Positions 22,579-33,305 of a DNA stretch of 64,000 nt are shown in pieces. The position numbers and the translations under genes are program-made. The notes beneath the pieces were generated by a model. It worked only from the letters and a program-made list of their open reading frames with translations, was not told the DNA's origin and searched no databases. The stretch covers positions 14,397,433 to 14,461,432 of the forward strand of contig NC_135120.1 of the NCBI RefSeq assembly GCF_050908995.1, read 5' to 3'. Position 1 is the stretch's first letter. Every line of letters begins with the position of its first letter. Source of the DNA: Andrena cerasifolii. Its lineage: Eukaryota; Arthropoda; Insecta; Hymenoptera; Andrenidae.

Positions 22579-25500
22579 CGGCAAATAAATTTATGGGGAA
22601 AGTTAAAAGCATTGCAAGCTCAGCGGTGCAGCGTGTTGCCCTAGGCGCATTTATTTTTCATTTTTCTCTCCCGAGCCGGATCTGAACCCTCCTGCGAGTT
22701 CTATACCCCGGCGTCTCATCCTCCCGCGACGTAGCTTGTCCCGAAGCGGTCTCTTTTCTATCTTTCGCGGGGAAAATTAGGTTACGCGGCGCCACGTGAC
22801 ATCAGAAAGTACTCTCTCTTCATCGCGCCCACGCTAATTAACCGCGTTTCTCTCCTCCGCCCACCACCCTCTCGTACACCATGGACCTGACCTTTTTTCT
22901 GGTTGCTCGATTTCTTCGCATAACAAGCCGCGCTTCAAGGTAGCTTAACGATGACGTAGCTTCCGAACCTCGAAATTACATATTACGCGTGCAAAATGAC
23001 AGCGTCTGATGTTTATGGGAGGACGTCGCGAATGTTGTAATTGAGAAACGCGTAGAGGGTGGACCGAAAGATCGTGGTAGAAGCACGAAAGGAAGAAATA
23101 GTTCAAAGTGCCGGTACTTATCAAGGGACTTCCTTGTTGGATGGAAGAATCTAGGGTACTAGTTCTAATGAATTTCGTAGGGAACTAAAGCTAGAATTCC
23201 TTGCAGGGCTGATGCACCAATTAACTAGTTAAGAATAAAACGATTGCTTGCGTTACCTATGATTTTACGCATCGCGTATTTGCTAAACGGACAAACCGAA
23301 CGAAGGAGATTCCCTTTGAGCACGCTGCAGCGCGTACATATGTGCTTACGTGGGTATGGGTAGGGGCAATGTCCCGCAGTTTGATCACAGTTCTATTAGC
23401 AATTAGCAATCCAACTAGAGTGATCCCGTTCGTGCTGCCATAACCCTACCTCGAACATGATCGGTTCCTCGGCTAAATTCCCCTAGCATGTTGGGCCCCG
23501 AACCTCGTGGAACTAGATCATAATCAAGCAGCAACGGTGCATGGATAATCGACCGATTTCGATGGTAATCCACTAGCGAAACAGATTTCCCAATGATTTG
23601 CGCGATTGTATCATGCTCGCGTCACTATAAATCCTCATGAACATCCTGCGTCAAGTTTATCTCGAAATTTGCAACAGCTCTCACTGTTACACCTACCACG
23701 ATGTTCTGCCTAGCTCCCTTCTCCTCTCAAAGTACTCAGAACCTTTGGAAGATTTCCAAACTACTATAGGAAATTAGCTGGAACTGTTCAGGTGACCATC
23801 AACCATCGGTATATCTCGGTTGTCACAATATACTTCATTCAGAAGAAAGTTAACATCGTCGAGCGTCCAGATCAGAGTTTTATCAGCAGGATCATCGTTT
23901 CAATGATATTATGAAACGTGCTCTGTTTCTCGTGCCGATCGCAGCTACGCGAAACGATCACGTTTAAAATACCTACGCGGCGAACATCGATCGTTAAGAC
24001 AGGTGTACCGAACATTCGGAATCTCTGCTAACTTTCTCGTCCTCTGTTCGACAAAATGCCGGGCTTCCAGACGATCCCCGCGATCGGGCACTCGTCCAAA
24101 CGACTTCGTTGGCTTTTAGACGACGACGCTTCCGAAGTTCGGTCGGGGGCTACCTTTTTGCCAGCTTCGGACTTGTATACAGACCGTTCCACGGGTCATC
24201 AGGCCTTCGCGACACTCTGCGCTTCCCTCGATCTCGGCGATTTATAACGATCGTTTACGATTTCCTGCCTGCGCCGCAGAAAAACCGAGGGGAACAGCGA
24301 AAGTTTTCCAGTTAGAAACGTAACACCTTGTGGAGTGTTTTTTCGATCCCTTCGCGCTCAAACGTTTCTGTATTCCACGAGACGGGTGACTGACAAATAA
24401 GTGCTACAATACCTAGGTGGAATTAACGACTGTATCTTAAGAATCCTTTCGATATTCCAATTCTCCCCGAGTTTATAACTTCAGTTTGTGCAACAGCGAA
24501 CCATTCCTGTCCAGCCACTTGCGGAACAAGTGGCAGGAACGTAGCAGGCAGAAAACAGCAACAGAAAACAGAATTCATGCATTCCATTTACAATTTCCGA
24601 AAGATGAACAAAAGTCACGCAAGGCGACCGAATGCACAGTCCGTGCGCGTTCCAACAGCCTTTTTTTTTTTTGTTTTCTGATTAAGCTTTGCTCGAGCAT
24701 TGATCGCTCCAACGAAGGAAGAATTAAGTAATACGCCTGGGGAATTTGCATTCGCTGATCTCGTAGCGATAATGCATACGCGTTGCTTCCTATTCCTTCT
24801 ACACTGAAAGAGTACGATTGCGTAGTAAGCCTGTCCGGCTGAATATATTGCTAACATGAAACGCGGCACGGAAACAATTATTATCGCCCAATGTCCGATC
24901 GCGGGGCTTGATCTGAGAGTTGCCAGTCGGTTTAAGGGTCGCAGTTCGTGCCAGCTGGGGAATCGAACCGGCGTATCTCAAGAATACTTTTCTTTCACGC
25001 GATCCTAATAAAATTACAACGGCATTTTTTATGTTATCAGGCGTGCATTGGCCGATCGAACGCGAGTGCGGATAAACGCGGGGAGGTGGGGGGCGCGAGT
25101 CCGAAGGGAATTACGAGACTTTTATAGAAGCGAAGTTAGCCTGTGCTTATGCGCCCTAAAGCGGTGTGCTGAAGGCATTCGCGACGAATTTGCATCCAAG
25201 CGATACCGTCACTTATTCCGCCTTCCATGCCAGCGAAATATGAGCGTGGTGCACGTTACTAGTGACGTGCGAGGACATTTCTCTCGGAGCCGACTAACGC
25301 GACGAAAAATGTGTGTTTATCGGCGCGACTGCTTTATCGCGCTAAAGCGACGGGACCCGCGTCGATCCCAGGAGCCATCGCCATCGAGTGTCATTAAAGC
25401 TTCCAATAGTGATCTACAATTCTGAAACACCCTGTACGCCGAGACGAGGCAATTCCGTTCCAGCCGTAGTTCCAAATAGAAAGCAGTGATGGAGGAAGAG

Positions 25501-26850
25501 AGCCTAAGGCCAATCTTTCGGAAAGCAATCCCACTTCGGGGATAATCGCGCGATAGATATCCATTTAACGGGACACGAAACGTTCTTCCCGCGATGGATG
25601 TTGAACACGAGCCGTGAACAAGCTAATTCGCGAACGAGCAGGGCAGGGGATTATCTTAGGAGCCCCGCGATGCGAATTGGCCACGACAAAGAGCAGGTAA
25701 AAATAATTAAGGCCGCGTGCAGCGGCGCGGGAGTATCGTCGATCGCGTGACCGCCGACCCGAATCATTACTGACACGAACCGCATCGTTCCACCAGCTGC
25801 CGCGCCACTCCTGCGATCGCGCGGTATATGTCCGATGATCGCGTTCAAAAGGAAATTGCGAGAGCCCGGGCCACCGGGAACAATTGCTGTTCACTTGGTC
25901 GGCAAGGCATTCAGAGATATCGTTGCATTATAAAACAGACGGAGGGACTCTATAACAGGGCTCGCGGTAGGGCGACTAAATGGCACTCCATTCGAACGAA
26001 AGCGTGCCGGATCTTTCCACGGGCTGGCACAATTTCTCCTGCCCCTTACCCCCCCTCCTGCTTCCATTCATGCCGTGCTTTTGCTGCTTTCGCAATCGGT
26101 AGCACGAAAAATCAGGGAACGCTGCTTTGTTCCGAAGCGGTTGCTTCCTCTGTGCCCGGAGCGTAAACGAACGAGCCGCTTCCATCGCGCGATACCGTGA
26201 TACAAAGTTAGACATCCCCTGTTCCTTTTTCCCTTCCTTGGCTGTCGTTTTTCGCCGTGCCTCCGGCCGCTCGTCACGTAGCAGTTGCTGTATCCGCGCT
26301 GCGGTAGATACGATGAAATTCCAATGCAGTCTACAATTTAGGGGCGAATTCGGTCGGCCTCTGCGCGGGGACCTTGTTCCAGTTCCCGCAGTCCATTGTC
26401 CGGATCGATTCGTGTGCGACGCCGGCTACTTAAATTATAAGGAAACCGGACTACCACCGGCGCTCCACCGCGCGACTGTACGCGCTGCAGAGTAGCAGCG
26501 AGAAGTTGTCGCCGTTCGGAATACCTGCGAGACATATTTACATGCCGAAGGGAGGATGACCACCGAACGGGCAACGAATGGCTCGATGCGGTACGTGCCA
26601 CAGTGGTCCCAAATCGCCAAGAGCTGGCCAAAATTTAATTTTCGAAGTTTATAGCAGCTTTTTGCTATTACAGCAGATTTGTTGCATATATATTAGTGCA
26701 TCAAATATCGCTTGAATTTCTTAAATATATTGATTGGTTATTGAGATATAGGCCGTTACAGTTGACGAAATTTCATGCCTCCTAATGTCTTGAAAATGGG
26801 AGCTTATAATCCATACTTTTCTCTTATTATTTTCGAAAATATACTTGAAC
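20930..26850. other. 5.9 kb non-coding stretch, no gene recognised
   Basis: Unique CpG-rich DNA with a 10-G run at 21538-21547 and a (GA)n microsatellite at 22537-22576. The longest frames (21604-22128 minus, 25048-25425 plus, 26127-26495 plus) show no recognisable domain. GAAACACCCTGTAC near 25424 is another isolated ACACCCTGTA transposon-end motif. A GGTTCGATTCC sequence on the minus strand near 24958-24968 matches a tRNA B box, but the T stem does not pair. Confidence 0.45.
22537..22576. repeat. (GA)n microsatellite
   Basis: About 20 uninterrupted GA units, seen directly. It is responsible for a serine/leucine-repeat frame on the minus strand that is not a gene. Confidence 0.95.
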
Positions 26851-26852
26851 TA

Positions 26853-27046
26853 GGGTAAAGGACCCAATTACTGACACCTTAAGGTATTTTACTTAAAATA
26901 ACGAATAAATAAACGTTGTAAAGTCATACACAAAATGAATTATGTAATTCAACCTGTAATCTATACTATAGATGATATACTATAGTTTATTTATTCGTTA
27001 TTTTAAGTAAAATAACTTAAGGTGACAGTAATTGGGTCCGTTACGC
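26853..27046. mobile_element. TA-flanked MITE next to the intact mariner
   Basis: Arms of about 62 bp (26853-26914 and 26985-27046) are reverse complements with about four mismatches. They share ACCCAATTACTG, CACCTTAAG and TTACTTAAAATAACG blocks and enclose a 70-bp spacer. TA abuts both ends (26851-26852 and 27047-27048). The element ends only about 40 bp before the mariner's TA. Its ends are unlike those of the neighbouring mariner, so that transposase is not an obvious driver. Confidence 0.8.
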
Positions 27047-27088
27047 TATGTGACTTACTAAAGGTAGAAATGCTGAGCTTTTTCACTA

Positions 27089-27118
27089 TTGGGAGTACAA
27101 ATTAGTTCGGTCCGTTTT
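27089..27118 (+). repeat. Mariner left terminal inverted repeat
   Basis: 30 bp, begins TTGGGAGTACAAATTAGTTC and is an exact reverse complement of 28359-28388. It is the expected binding site of the transposase N-terminal helix-turn-helix domains. Confidence 0.97.
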
Positions 27119-27261
27119 CAAAAGATGACTCTGGCTGTTATGAATGTTTCATAATGACAGCTGATTTCGATTGTTTTAGACTGGTTTGATATCTACCAAT
27201 AATATTTAGATTATATCGCTTTGAGTTTCATACAAAACGTCTGTTTTTTACTGTTTCGAAT

Positions 27262-28311
27262 ATGTCAAATTTTGTGTTAACTAAGCAGCATTTGCGGGAG
27301 GTTTTAGTTTTTTGCTTTAATTGGAAGAAAAGTGCAGCTGAAGCGCATCGTATGCTTGTAGAAGTGTATGGTGATAATTCTCCAACTGATAAATCATGTA
27401 GGGAATGGTTTCGACGTTTCAAGAATGGTGATTTCAGCGTTGAAGACAAGCCTCGCTCTGGACAGCCAAAAAAATTCGAAGACACAGAATTGGAGGCATT
27501 ACTCGATGAAGATCCGAGTCAAACGCAGGAGGAGCTTGCAGAATCATTGGGAGTTACGCAACAAGCAGTTTGCGTACGATTGAAATCCATGGGAATGATT
27601 CACAAGGAAGGAAATTGGGTGCCTTATGAACTGAAAGAGAGAGACATTGAAAGGCGATTTCACACTTGCGAGCAGCTGATTCAAAGGCAACAAAAAAAGG
27701 GGTTTTTACATCGCATTGTAACTGGGGATGAGAAATGGATATTCTACGATAACCCCAAGAAGAAAAAATATTACGCTATGGCCGGTCAATCAGTGTCATC
27801 GACGTCAACATCAACACCAAAGCGGAATATTCATGGTTCGAAGGTCATGCTGTGTATCTGGTGGGATCAAAAGGGTGTTATATACAATGAGCTGCTACAA
27901 CCTGGCGATTCCATTACGGGCCAGCGGTATAGGCTACAATTGCTTCGTTTGCGCCGTGCATTACGAGAAAAACGGCCGGAATACGAGCAAAGACATGAGA
28001 AAGTTATTCTTTTGCATGACAACGCTCGGCCTCATGTCGCAAAAGTCGTAAAAACTTATTTGGAAACGGTCAAGTGGGATATTTTACCGCACCCGCCGTA
28101 TTCGCCGGACATTGCTCCTTCAGATTATTGGTTGTTCCGACGGATGCAGCACGATTTGGCAGGTCAGCGGTTCACTTCTTTCGCAGAAATCGAAAATTGG
28201 CTCCTAACTTGGATCGCCTCAAAAGACGAGACATTTTTTCGAGATGGAATTCGAAAATTGCCTGAGAGGTGGGACAAAGTAGTAGCCAGCGATGGAAAAT
28301 ACTTTGATTAA
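27262..28311 (+). CDS. Mariner transposase, intact
   Basis: A 349-residue DNA transposase that cuts and pastes the element at TA sites. The first ~110 residues form the paired helix-turn-helix DNA-binding region, including the N-terminal SNFVLTKQHLREVL segment and the EELAESLGVTQQAV helix-turn-helix near residues 90-103. The linker motif WVPYEL is at 119-124 (WVPHEL in most mariners). The catalytic triad is Asp156 (in TGDEKW), Asp253 (in HDNARPH) and Asp288 (in YSPDIAPSDY). Exactly 34 residues separate the last two, the DD34D signature of mariner. Length equals the family norm (about 345) and the ATG is the first in frame after the left repeat. There are no stops or frameshifts. Overall it resembles mauritiana-subfamily transposases such as those of ants. 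Activity is inferred, not shown. Confidence 0.97.
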   Translation: MSNFVLTKQHLREVLVFCFNWKKSAAEAHRMLVEVYGDNSPTDKSCREWFRRFKNGDFSVEDKPRSGQPKKFEDTELEALLDEDPSQTQEELAESLGVTQQAVCVRLKSMGMIHKEGNWVPYELKERDIERRFHTCEQLIQRQQKKGFLHRIVTGDEKWIFYDNPKKKKYYAMAGQSVSSTSTSTPKRNIHGSKVMLCIWWDQKGVIYNELLQPGDSITGQRYRLQLLRLRRALREKRPEYEQRHEKVILLHDNARPHVAKVVKTYLETVKWDILPHPPYSPDIAPSDYWLFRRMQHDLAGQRFTSFAEIENWLLTWIASKDETFFRDGIRKLPERWDKVVASDGKYFD

Positions 28312-28358
28312 TCTGCTCATTCATTTTGTTCTGAAATAAATGCATTTTTGACCACAAA

Positions 28359-28388
28359 AAAACGGACCGAACTAATTTGTACTCCCAA
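28359..28388 (-). repeat. Mariner right terminal inverted repeat
   Basis: Exact 30-bp reverse complement of the left repeat, followed by the TA target duplication at 28389-28390. Confidence 0.97.
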
Positions 28389-28390
28389 TA

Positions 28391-29781
28391 GAATCGGAAA
28401 AAATAAAATTTTCAAAATAATTTTTAAAAAAGTTTTTAAATTATCGTCGTTCTAATTATATCGTTTTAGTCAGAAATAGGAAAGTATTTAATTTTCACAA
28501 AAATTAACTTGAAACAACGTTTACACCAGCGATATTAGATCCAGTATTAGTTTTTTTTGCAATTTTGATTTCAGATTGGTAATCAGCGACCTCGAAAACT
28601 GTAGCATACCAAGTTTAGACCAAATTTGATCTGTTTCTGATATACGCGTCCGCCACATTATCATCGCGATTTTGTTTTAAAATTCTTGAATTTCAGATTC
28701 GTAATCAGCAGCCCCAAAAACCCCCGACCACCGATTTCTGACTAAATTGAAGTAGGTTTTGAGGGATTTGCCGCTTTTTAGCGATTCGGAACCACTGTGC
28801 GTGCTGCCGTAGCCACGGCCTAACCGGTACAGAATCGCCTGCAGGCTTGACAGATAGCTTCGAAACGTGACTCTTTGTCCACGTTAATAGAACGTAATAC
28901 TCTGGATTAATTTCCCGTTGGATATACACTTATGCACAACATCCGGAGCACTCGTTGTCTCTCCTCTGGCTTGCACAAGCGCGATATCTACTCCCCACGA
29001 GAGGAGGAAAAGCGCGGGACGGTAAGCGAGGACGGCGTGCACACAGGCCACGCAAAGACGAGCAAAGTTACGAGCAGAGCGGGTCTAAGCAGGCGAGACG
29101 ATATCTGGCAGGCTGCCTCACATCCACATTGGCAAAGTCAGCTTTGCTAGCCGTGGCAGGGATCTTCCTCGTCGGCCGCACCGACTCCGCTCGGCTACGT
29201 TCCGCGCTGCGTACCTACTTGGATTTAATAACGCAAGTTTCACGGGCCCGCGTCTCGTGCATCTATAATGAGGCAGCACAGCCGAAAGATCTTGGGCGGG
29301 TCCGGGAGCGGTCGAAGCGGCGCGTTAAACTAACTGGGGATTAATTATTACTTCGCGGGGATTTCGGGCGGCCCGTGTTTTGCGGAATTACGATGAACGG
29401 CGCGCCGAAGAAGAAGCTGCCGGGAGTACGGGGCGGAAGAGGCGGAGAGGGAAATCCATTGTCCTTATTCCGTTTCGCCTTGCGATGTTAACACGGAATC
29501 GTAACTTTCCGTTAAACGCGTTACGAGGGGACGTAAGAACAAATCTTGCAGTAATCGTAAAGTTTAGGGCAAATCCCGTTGTAGGTATTCGGAATGCACG
29601 AACCGTTACGGGGATATTGTGTTAGATTGAAAAGGCTGGTTGAACAAAGCGGGCACAAACAATCTGGAATCGTTTAGGAAGAAGTAAAGTAGCGAGCCCA
29701 GATATGGACGAAGTAGTAGAGGCCTGTGTATACCGGACAGAGCATGTGGCCGCGTGACTGTCGTTTAAAAAACAAAAGCAA
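28391..29781. other. AT-rich mariner flank, then unique DNA; no gene recognised
   Basis: The first ~300 bp are AT-rich and look like older repeat sequence into which the mariner landed. From about 28720 the DNA becomes GC-balanced, with no recognisable coding sequence. Confidence 0.45.
28567..28721 (+). repeat. Imperfect direct repeat, about 121-bp period
   Basis: GATTTCAGATTGGTAATCAG at 28567-28586 recurs with few changes at 28689-28708, and the similarity extends about 13 bp further into an AAAAC stretch. Two partial tandem units of an unidentified repeat. Confidence 0.6.
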
Positions 29782-29932
29782 GGTAAAAGTCCCCATTTCT
29801 ACTCATGTACCGATTACCTACTCATTTCGTATTTTTCTTAATATTATAAGCGTTACGTTTGGACTATAGTAGTAACGAAATAATTCAAAATTATTTGAAC
29901 ATTTACGCGAGTTTCGCACGAGCTTAGGGCTG
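29782..29932. repeat. Dispersed repeat R, copy 1
   Basis: Shares GTCCCCATTTCT, CATTTCGTATTTTT, GCGTTACGTTTG, ACTATAGT and CGAGCTT in the same order with 54737-54870. A non-coding, AT-rich interspersed element, probably a MITE, whose exact ends are not resolved. Its start, GGTAAAAGTCCCCATTTCT, is reminiscent of the ends of the element at 26853. Confidence 0.7.
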
Positions 29933-30076
29933 AACAAAGTGCAGCATAAGCAATGAAAAACTTTTAAAACGAGAGACCCAAGATTTTCTTATTTAATAAC
30001 AAAAACAGATACCGTATTGTGCTCTGGATTTAGATTTTTTTACTATTTTTTATTTTTTTAAGTAGAAAACAGGTGA

Positions 30077-30587
30077 GGAACCAGATTATCTAAAATCAAA
30101 AAACAAAAAAGATTTCGTTAGTATATTAATGTATCCTCAGGTTGACGGAGAGAATTTTCCGAAATATTAATTTTAAAAAAAAGTTGAAATCCTGATTTTA
30201 TCGAGCAAAAATCACACGAAAAAATCAGGATTTCAACTTTAAATAGCTGCCATTTTGTTTTAAATTAATATTTCGGAAAATTGTCTCCGTCAACCTGAGG
30301 ATACATTAATATACTATCGAAATCTTTTTTGTTTTTTGACTTTAGATAATCTGGTTCCGAATGGCAGTGCTCACCGCAAAACCAAATTTTTAAAAATGCT
30401 TCTTGGATGTCGGTTGTTACTTTATTATAAACGTAAATATTTTTCTACGAAAAAATTACCAAATATCCTTTAGATGTTGCTCTTTTAAACGCAAAAAGTT
30501 CTGTAAGAATATACGCTTCCCGTTTTTCAAAAAAAATTCGCAAACATTCGCCTCTTTTCGGCCGCCTGACTAGGTATAACCCCTTAA
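30077..30587. mobile_element. TTAA foldback MITE, family B relative, left part lost
   Basis: Inner arms at 30077-30180 and about 30257-30350 are reverse complements (GGAACCAGATTATCTAAA and its partner, then a GTTGACGGAGA block). On the right the element runs on to GGCCGCCTGACTAGGTATAACCCC and TTAA at 30584-30587. Complemented, this end reads GGGGTTATACCTAGTCAGGC, close to the ends of 20199-20929, and GCAGTGCTCACCGCAAAA matches the GCAGTGGTCACCGCAGAA block there. The equivalent outer left arm is absent, replaced by unrelated AT-rich sequence, so the copy is truncated. Confidence 0.75.
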
Positions 30588-32267
30588 TGATAATTCAGGC
30601 AAACAGGCACGTCGATCGTGACTTATTGTAACTACTGCAGAAACGAGAATAGGGATGCTGCAACCTTCTATCCCCACAGTATGCATACTGGCGAACAATG
30701 CGGTGAAAGTTAACCGAAAAATATCAAGTGCACTACGCAACATTCGGACCATTTAAATGCACCCCCGTAAACAATATTCTGCGTTCTCGTTGGACGTTAT
30801 TTCGCGTGTAACAATTATTTTCGAATGGTGTTTGGACGTGGAGTAGCCTGAAAGCGTGATGAGAGAATGACGTAGTTCCAACCAATTGCCACCGCCGAAA
30901 GCATTCTACGCGGCAGCATAATCGAACAATAAAATTGGGACAATCGCGTGGAACAAGGATTTCCTTCCACTGAGGCGAGCGAACGAACGAGGACCAACAA
31001 TAGGTGTTTCTTTAAACTATTTAGTTACTCGATCTCTGTGCGGGTTTTCTTTTTTTTTTGTATAGGTCACGCTGTATTGCGCGGCACAAAGGGCTTGATT
31101 ATTTGAGCAATGAGCGTTCATTTTCGAGCCGACGGCCATTACGGCGGCTTGTAAATTAAAACAAATTGTTTTTTCATTGCGAACCACCGCGGACAAATGC
31201 ATAACTGTTAACGACGATCGCCCGAGGTGGCACGGAAACTCATAATATTCGCTGGCTCGGGGGCAAAGGTCAGCTGGCGTCCATTACGTAATTGCAAAAT
31301 AACTGTGCCCCGACCGTGTCTGAAATTCATTCCCCGACCCTCCGCCGAAAGAACTATGCGTTCCAGTAATTATCTGTGCACTTTCTTCATTAACCGCTGA
31401 ACTAGTAATCGCAAGGAAAACAAACGCTTGTTATTCCCTGTTCAGGAACGTGCAGCATTGTAGCGCGGCCATTGTTGAAGAATTTATGCGCGGAACGTTA
31501 TAATCGTTGGAAACCCTTAAGCTCGTTTCCACGGCGAAACAATGAGCGACCAGGGCAGAGGAGGACAGAATAAATACTTTGGTGCCCGGTCTATCTATAG
31601 TCGGATGGTGAACTGCTCGCAGAATCAGCAATTACGCGCTTTTGCATATGCAAAATCTGGTTGCAGCTTGCCCGGGAGCAGCATTCCCGCGGACCACGCG
31701 AACTTTCCGGAATATTCGGACTCTAGTCACAGCCACCGCATCACCGGCATGCATTTAATAACGCGTCAGTTTTTCTCCGCTTCGATACAGCTGCGCGCAA
31801 GAGTCGCAAAGAAGCGTGAACCTTTAGACGTGCAATTGAATATGCATATATTTATAAAACCAATCAAACATGCAGCGATATTTGTAAGGATAACTAGGGA
31901 ATGTTATTCGAAGATTCTATTATTCCTATTACTAGCCCAACCGTACCACGCAATCTAATTATTCCAAGTCCCCCTGTTCTCCACGTTCCACGGTGCCCCG
32001 ACCGTTTCTCATCGATCCCGTGCCCTTCTCGATCCACTCAATTTTCCCTTCTGCATCCTCTCAGTTCTGCGCAATATGTGCGCTAATATTCACGCAGGGA
32101 GCAGCCAGGAAGGCGTAAATGTTTAGGAGAGAGCGCGAGCCATGTTAGAAGTTAGTTGATGCAGTGGACAGTCTAACCTTGTACAGGAGTAGAGGTTCAA
32201 GAAATATATGCATACTATATCAAATTATACTTAACAATGGAGAGAAAAATGAAAAAATAGAGGTGAA
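30588..32267. other. Non-coding stretch, no gene recognised
   Basis: Unique DNA. The 138-codon frame at 31542-31958 plus has no recognisable domain and ordinary intergenic composition. Confidence 0.45.
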
Positions 32268-32302
32268 GAATGAGAATGAGAATGAGAATGAAAATGAAAA
32301 TA
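32268..32302. repeat. (GAATGA)n short tandem repeat
   Basis: Consecutive GAATGA units decaying to AAATGA/AATAGA. It lies about 55 bp beyond the 3' end of the reverse transcriptase fragment. Confidence 0.85.
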
Positions 32303-32354
32303 GAAATACATAGAAAATAGAATAGAAGTGAAAAGTGAGGGGTGGAATTAAAAG

Positions 32355-33305
32355 CCTATACTATACTATTAATTTTAGTTTTGTCGCGTTAACGGATTGC
32401 CAGCTATTTTGATCGTTCGCTCTTAGCATTCTGTGCAATTCAATCTTTGATACGTCAACAGATTCATGAAAGAAATCAACTGCAATCAGCATATCAGTTT
32501 GCTCGTTGTAGTAGCCGGTTAATCGGGTCAGAAGATCCATATTTCGTTTTGTACACGATATAATAAAATAAGGGTTTTCCCCTGAGCGATGGGTGGAGCT
32601 ATAGTTTTATGAGTTCCAGCAGGGGTGGACAATCGACTTGGCCTTTTAGTATTCGAGATAGAAAAGACAGGCCTGCGACTATTCTGTAGAGGCGTTATAC
32701 TAAGCTTATCCATAATGAGGGTGTAATCATGATCTAAAAAAGACATCGGTTGGCCCAACTTGTAAGCTGCGTATCTCAAAAATCTATGCTGCACTTTTTC
32801 CAGGATTTTTTTTGTATTTTAGATGCGTTGGAGACCAAATTATGGATGCATATTCCATGTGGGGCCTAACCAAAGTAATATATAGTAATCTGAAGGTGGC
32901 GACATTCTTGAAGTCGCATGCCGATCGTTTTATGAAACCAAGGGTTCTGGCAGCAGCATTGGCAACATTCGTACAATGCTTAGAGAAATCCAGCCCAGGT
33001 GAAATACAAACGCCAAGGTCCATAACTTCGTTTGCAACCGGGAGTGGCGTGTCATTAAGCATATACGAATAAATCATAGGATGATTATTGCCGAGAGACC
33101 TCGTAACATAGCATTTTGAGATACTTAGCGTCATCCTGTTGACTTTACACCACTCGTTTAAGCCATTAAGGTCGTCCTGCATTTCCTGCCCATCATTAAA
33201 GTCTAATATTGTTTTAAAAATCTTAAGATCATCCGCAAATAATAGAAATTTGCTATACAAAAATACGTCCGATAAATCATTTATAAATACTCAATCCCCC
33301 TGATT
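32355..33305 (-). pseudogene. Non-LTR retrotransposon (jockey/CR1-like) reverse transcriptase, 5'-truncated
   Basis: Reading from 33305 down, the minus strand encodes FINDLSDVFLYSKFLLFADD, containing the FADD catalytic box of non-LTR reverse transcriptases. Next come the thumb-type DDLNGLNEWC and MTLSISKC segments and the LGVCISPGLDFSKH and RPHMEYASIIWSP motifs. An extra A in an A-run at about 32812-32819 shifts the frame; the product resumes in the next frame with QHRFLRYAAYKLGQPMSFLD. A second shift near 32680 and an in-frame stop follow. The C-terminal tail ends near 32370. Fingers, endonuclease and ORF1 are missing, as usual for 5'-truncated insertions. Jockey/CR1 affiliation rests on motif order only. 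Confidence 0.88.

Larger units (their letters stand above)
27089..28388 (+). mobile_element. Complete mariner transposon (mauritiana type)
   Basis: The 1,300-bp element is bounded by TA on each side (27087-27088 and 28389-28390). Its terminal inverted repeats, 27089-27118 and 28359-28388, are identical over 30 bp, starting TTGGGAGTACAAATTAGTTC. One uninterrupted transposase frame fills most of the interior, with a 143-bp leader and a 47-bp trailer before the right repeat. Length, TA duplication, repeat length and protein all agree with full-length mariners. Identical ends and an unbroken gene indicate a recent insertion, possibly still active. Confidence 0.97.

Noticed and set aside
24900..25010. 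tRNA-like B box (GGTTCGATTCC) on the minus strand
   Set aside because: The flanking bases do not form a T stem and no convincing A box or acceptor stem is present.
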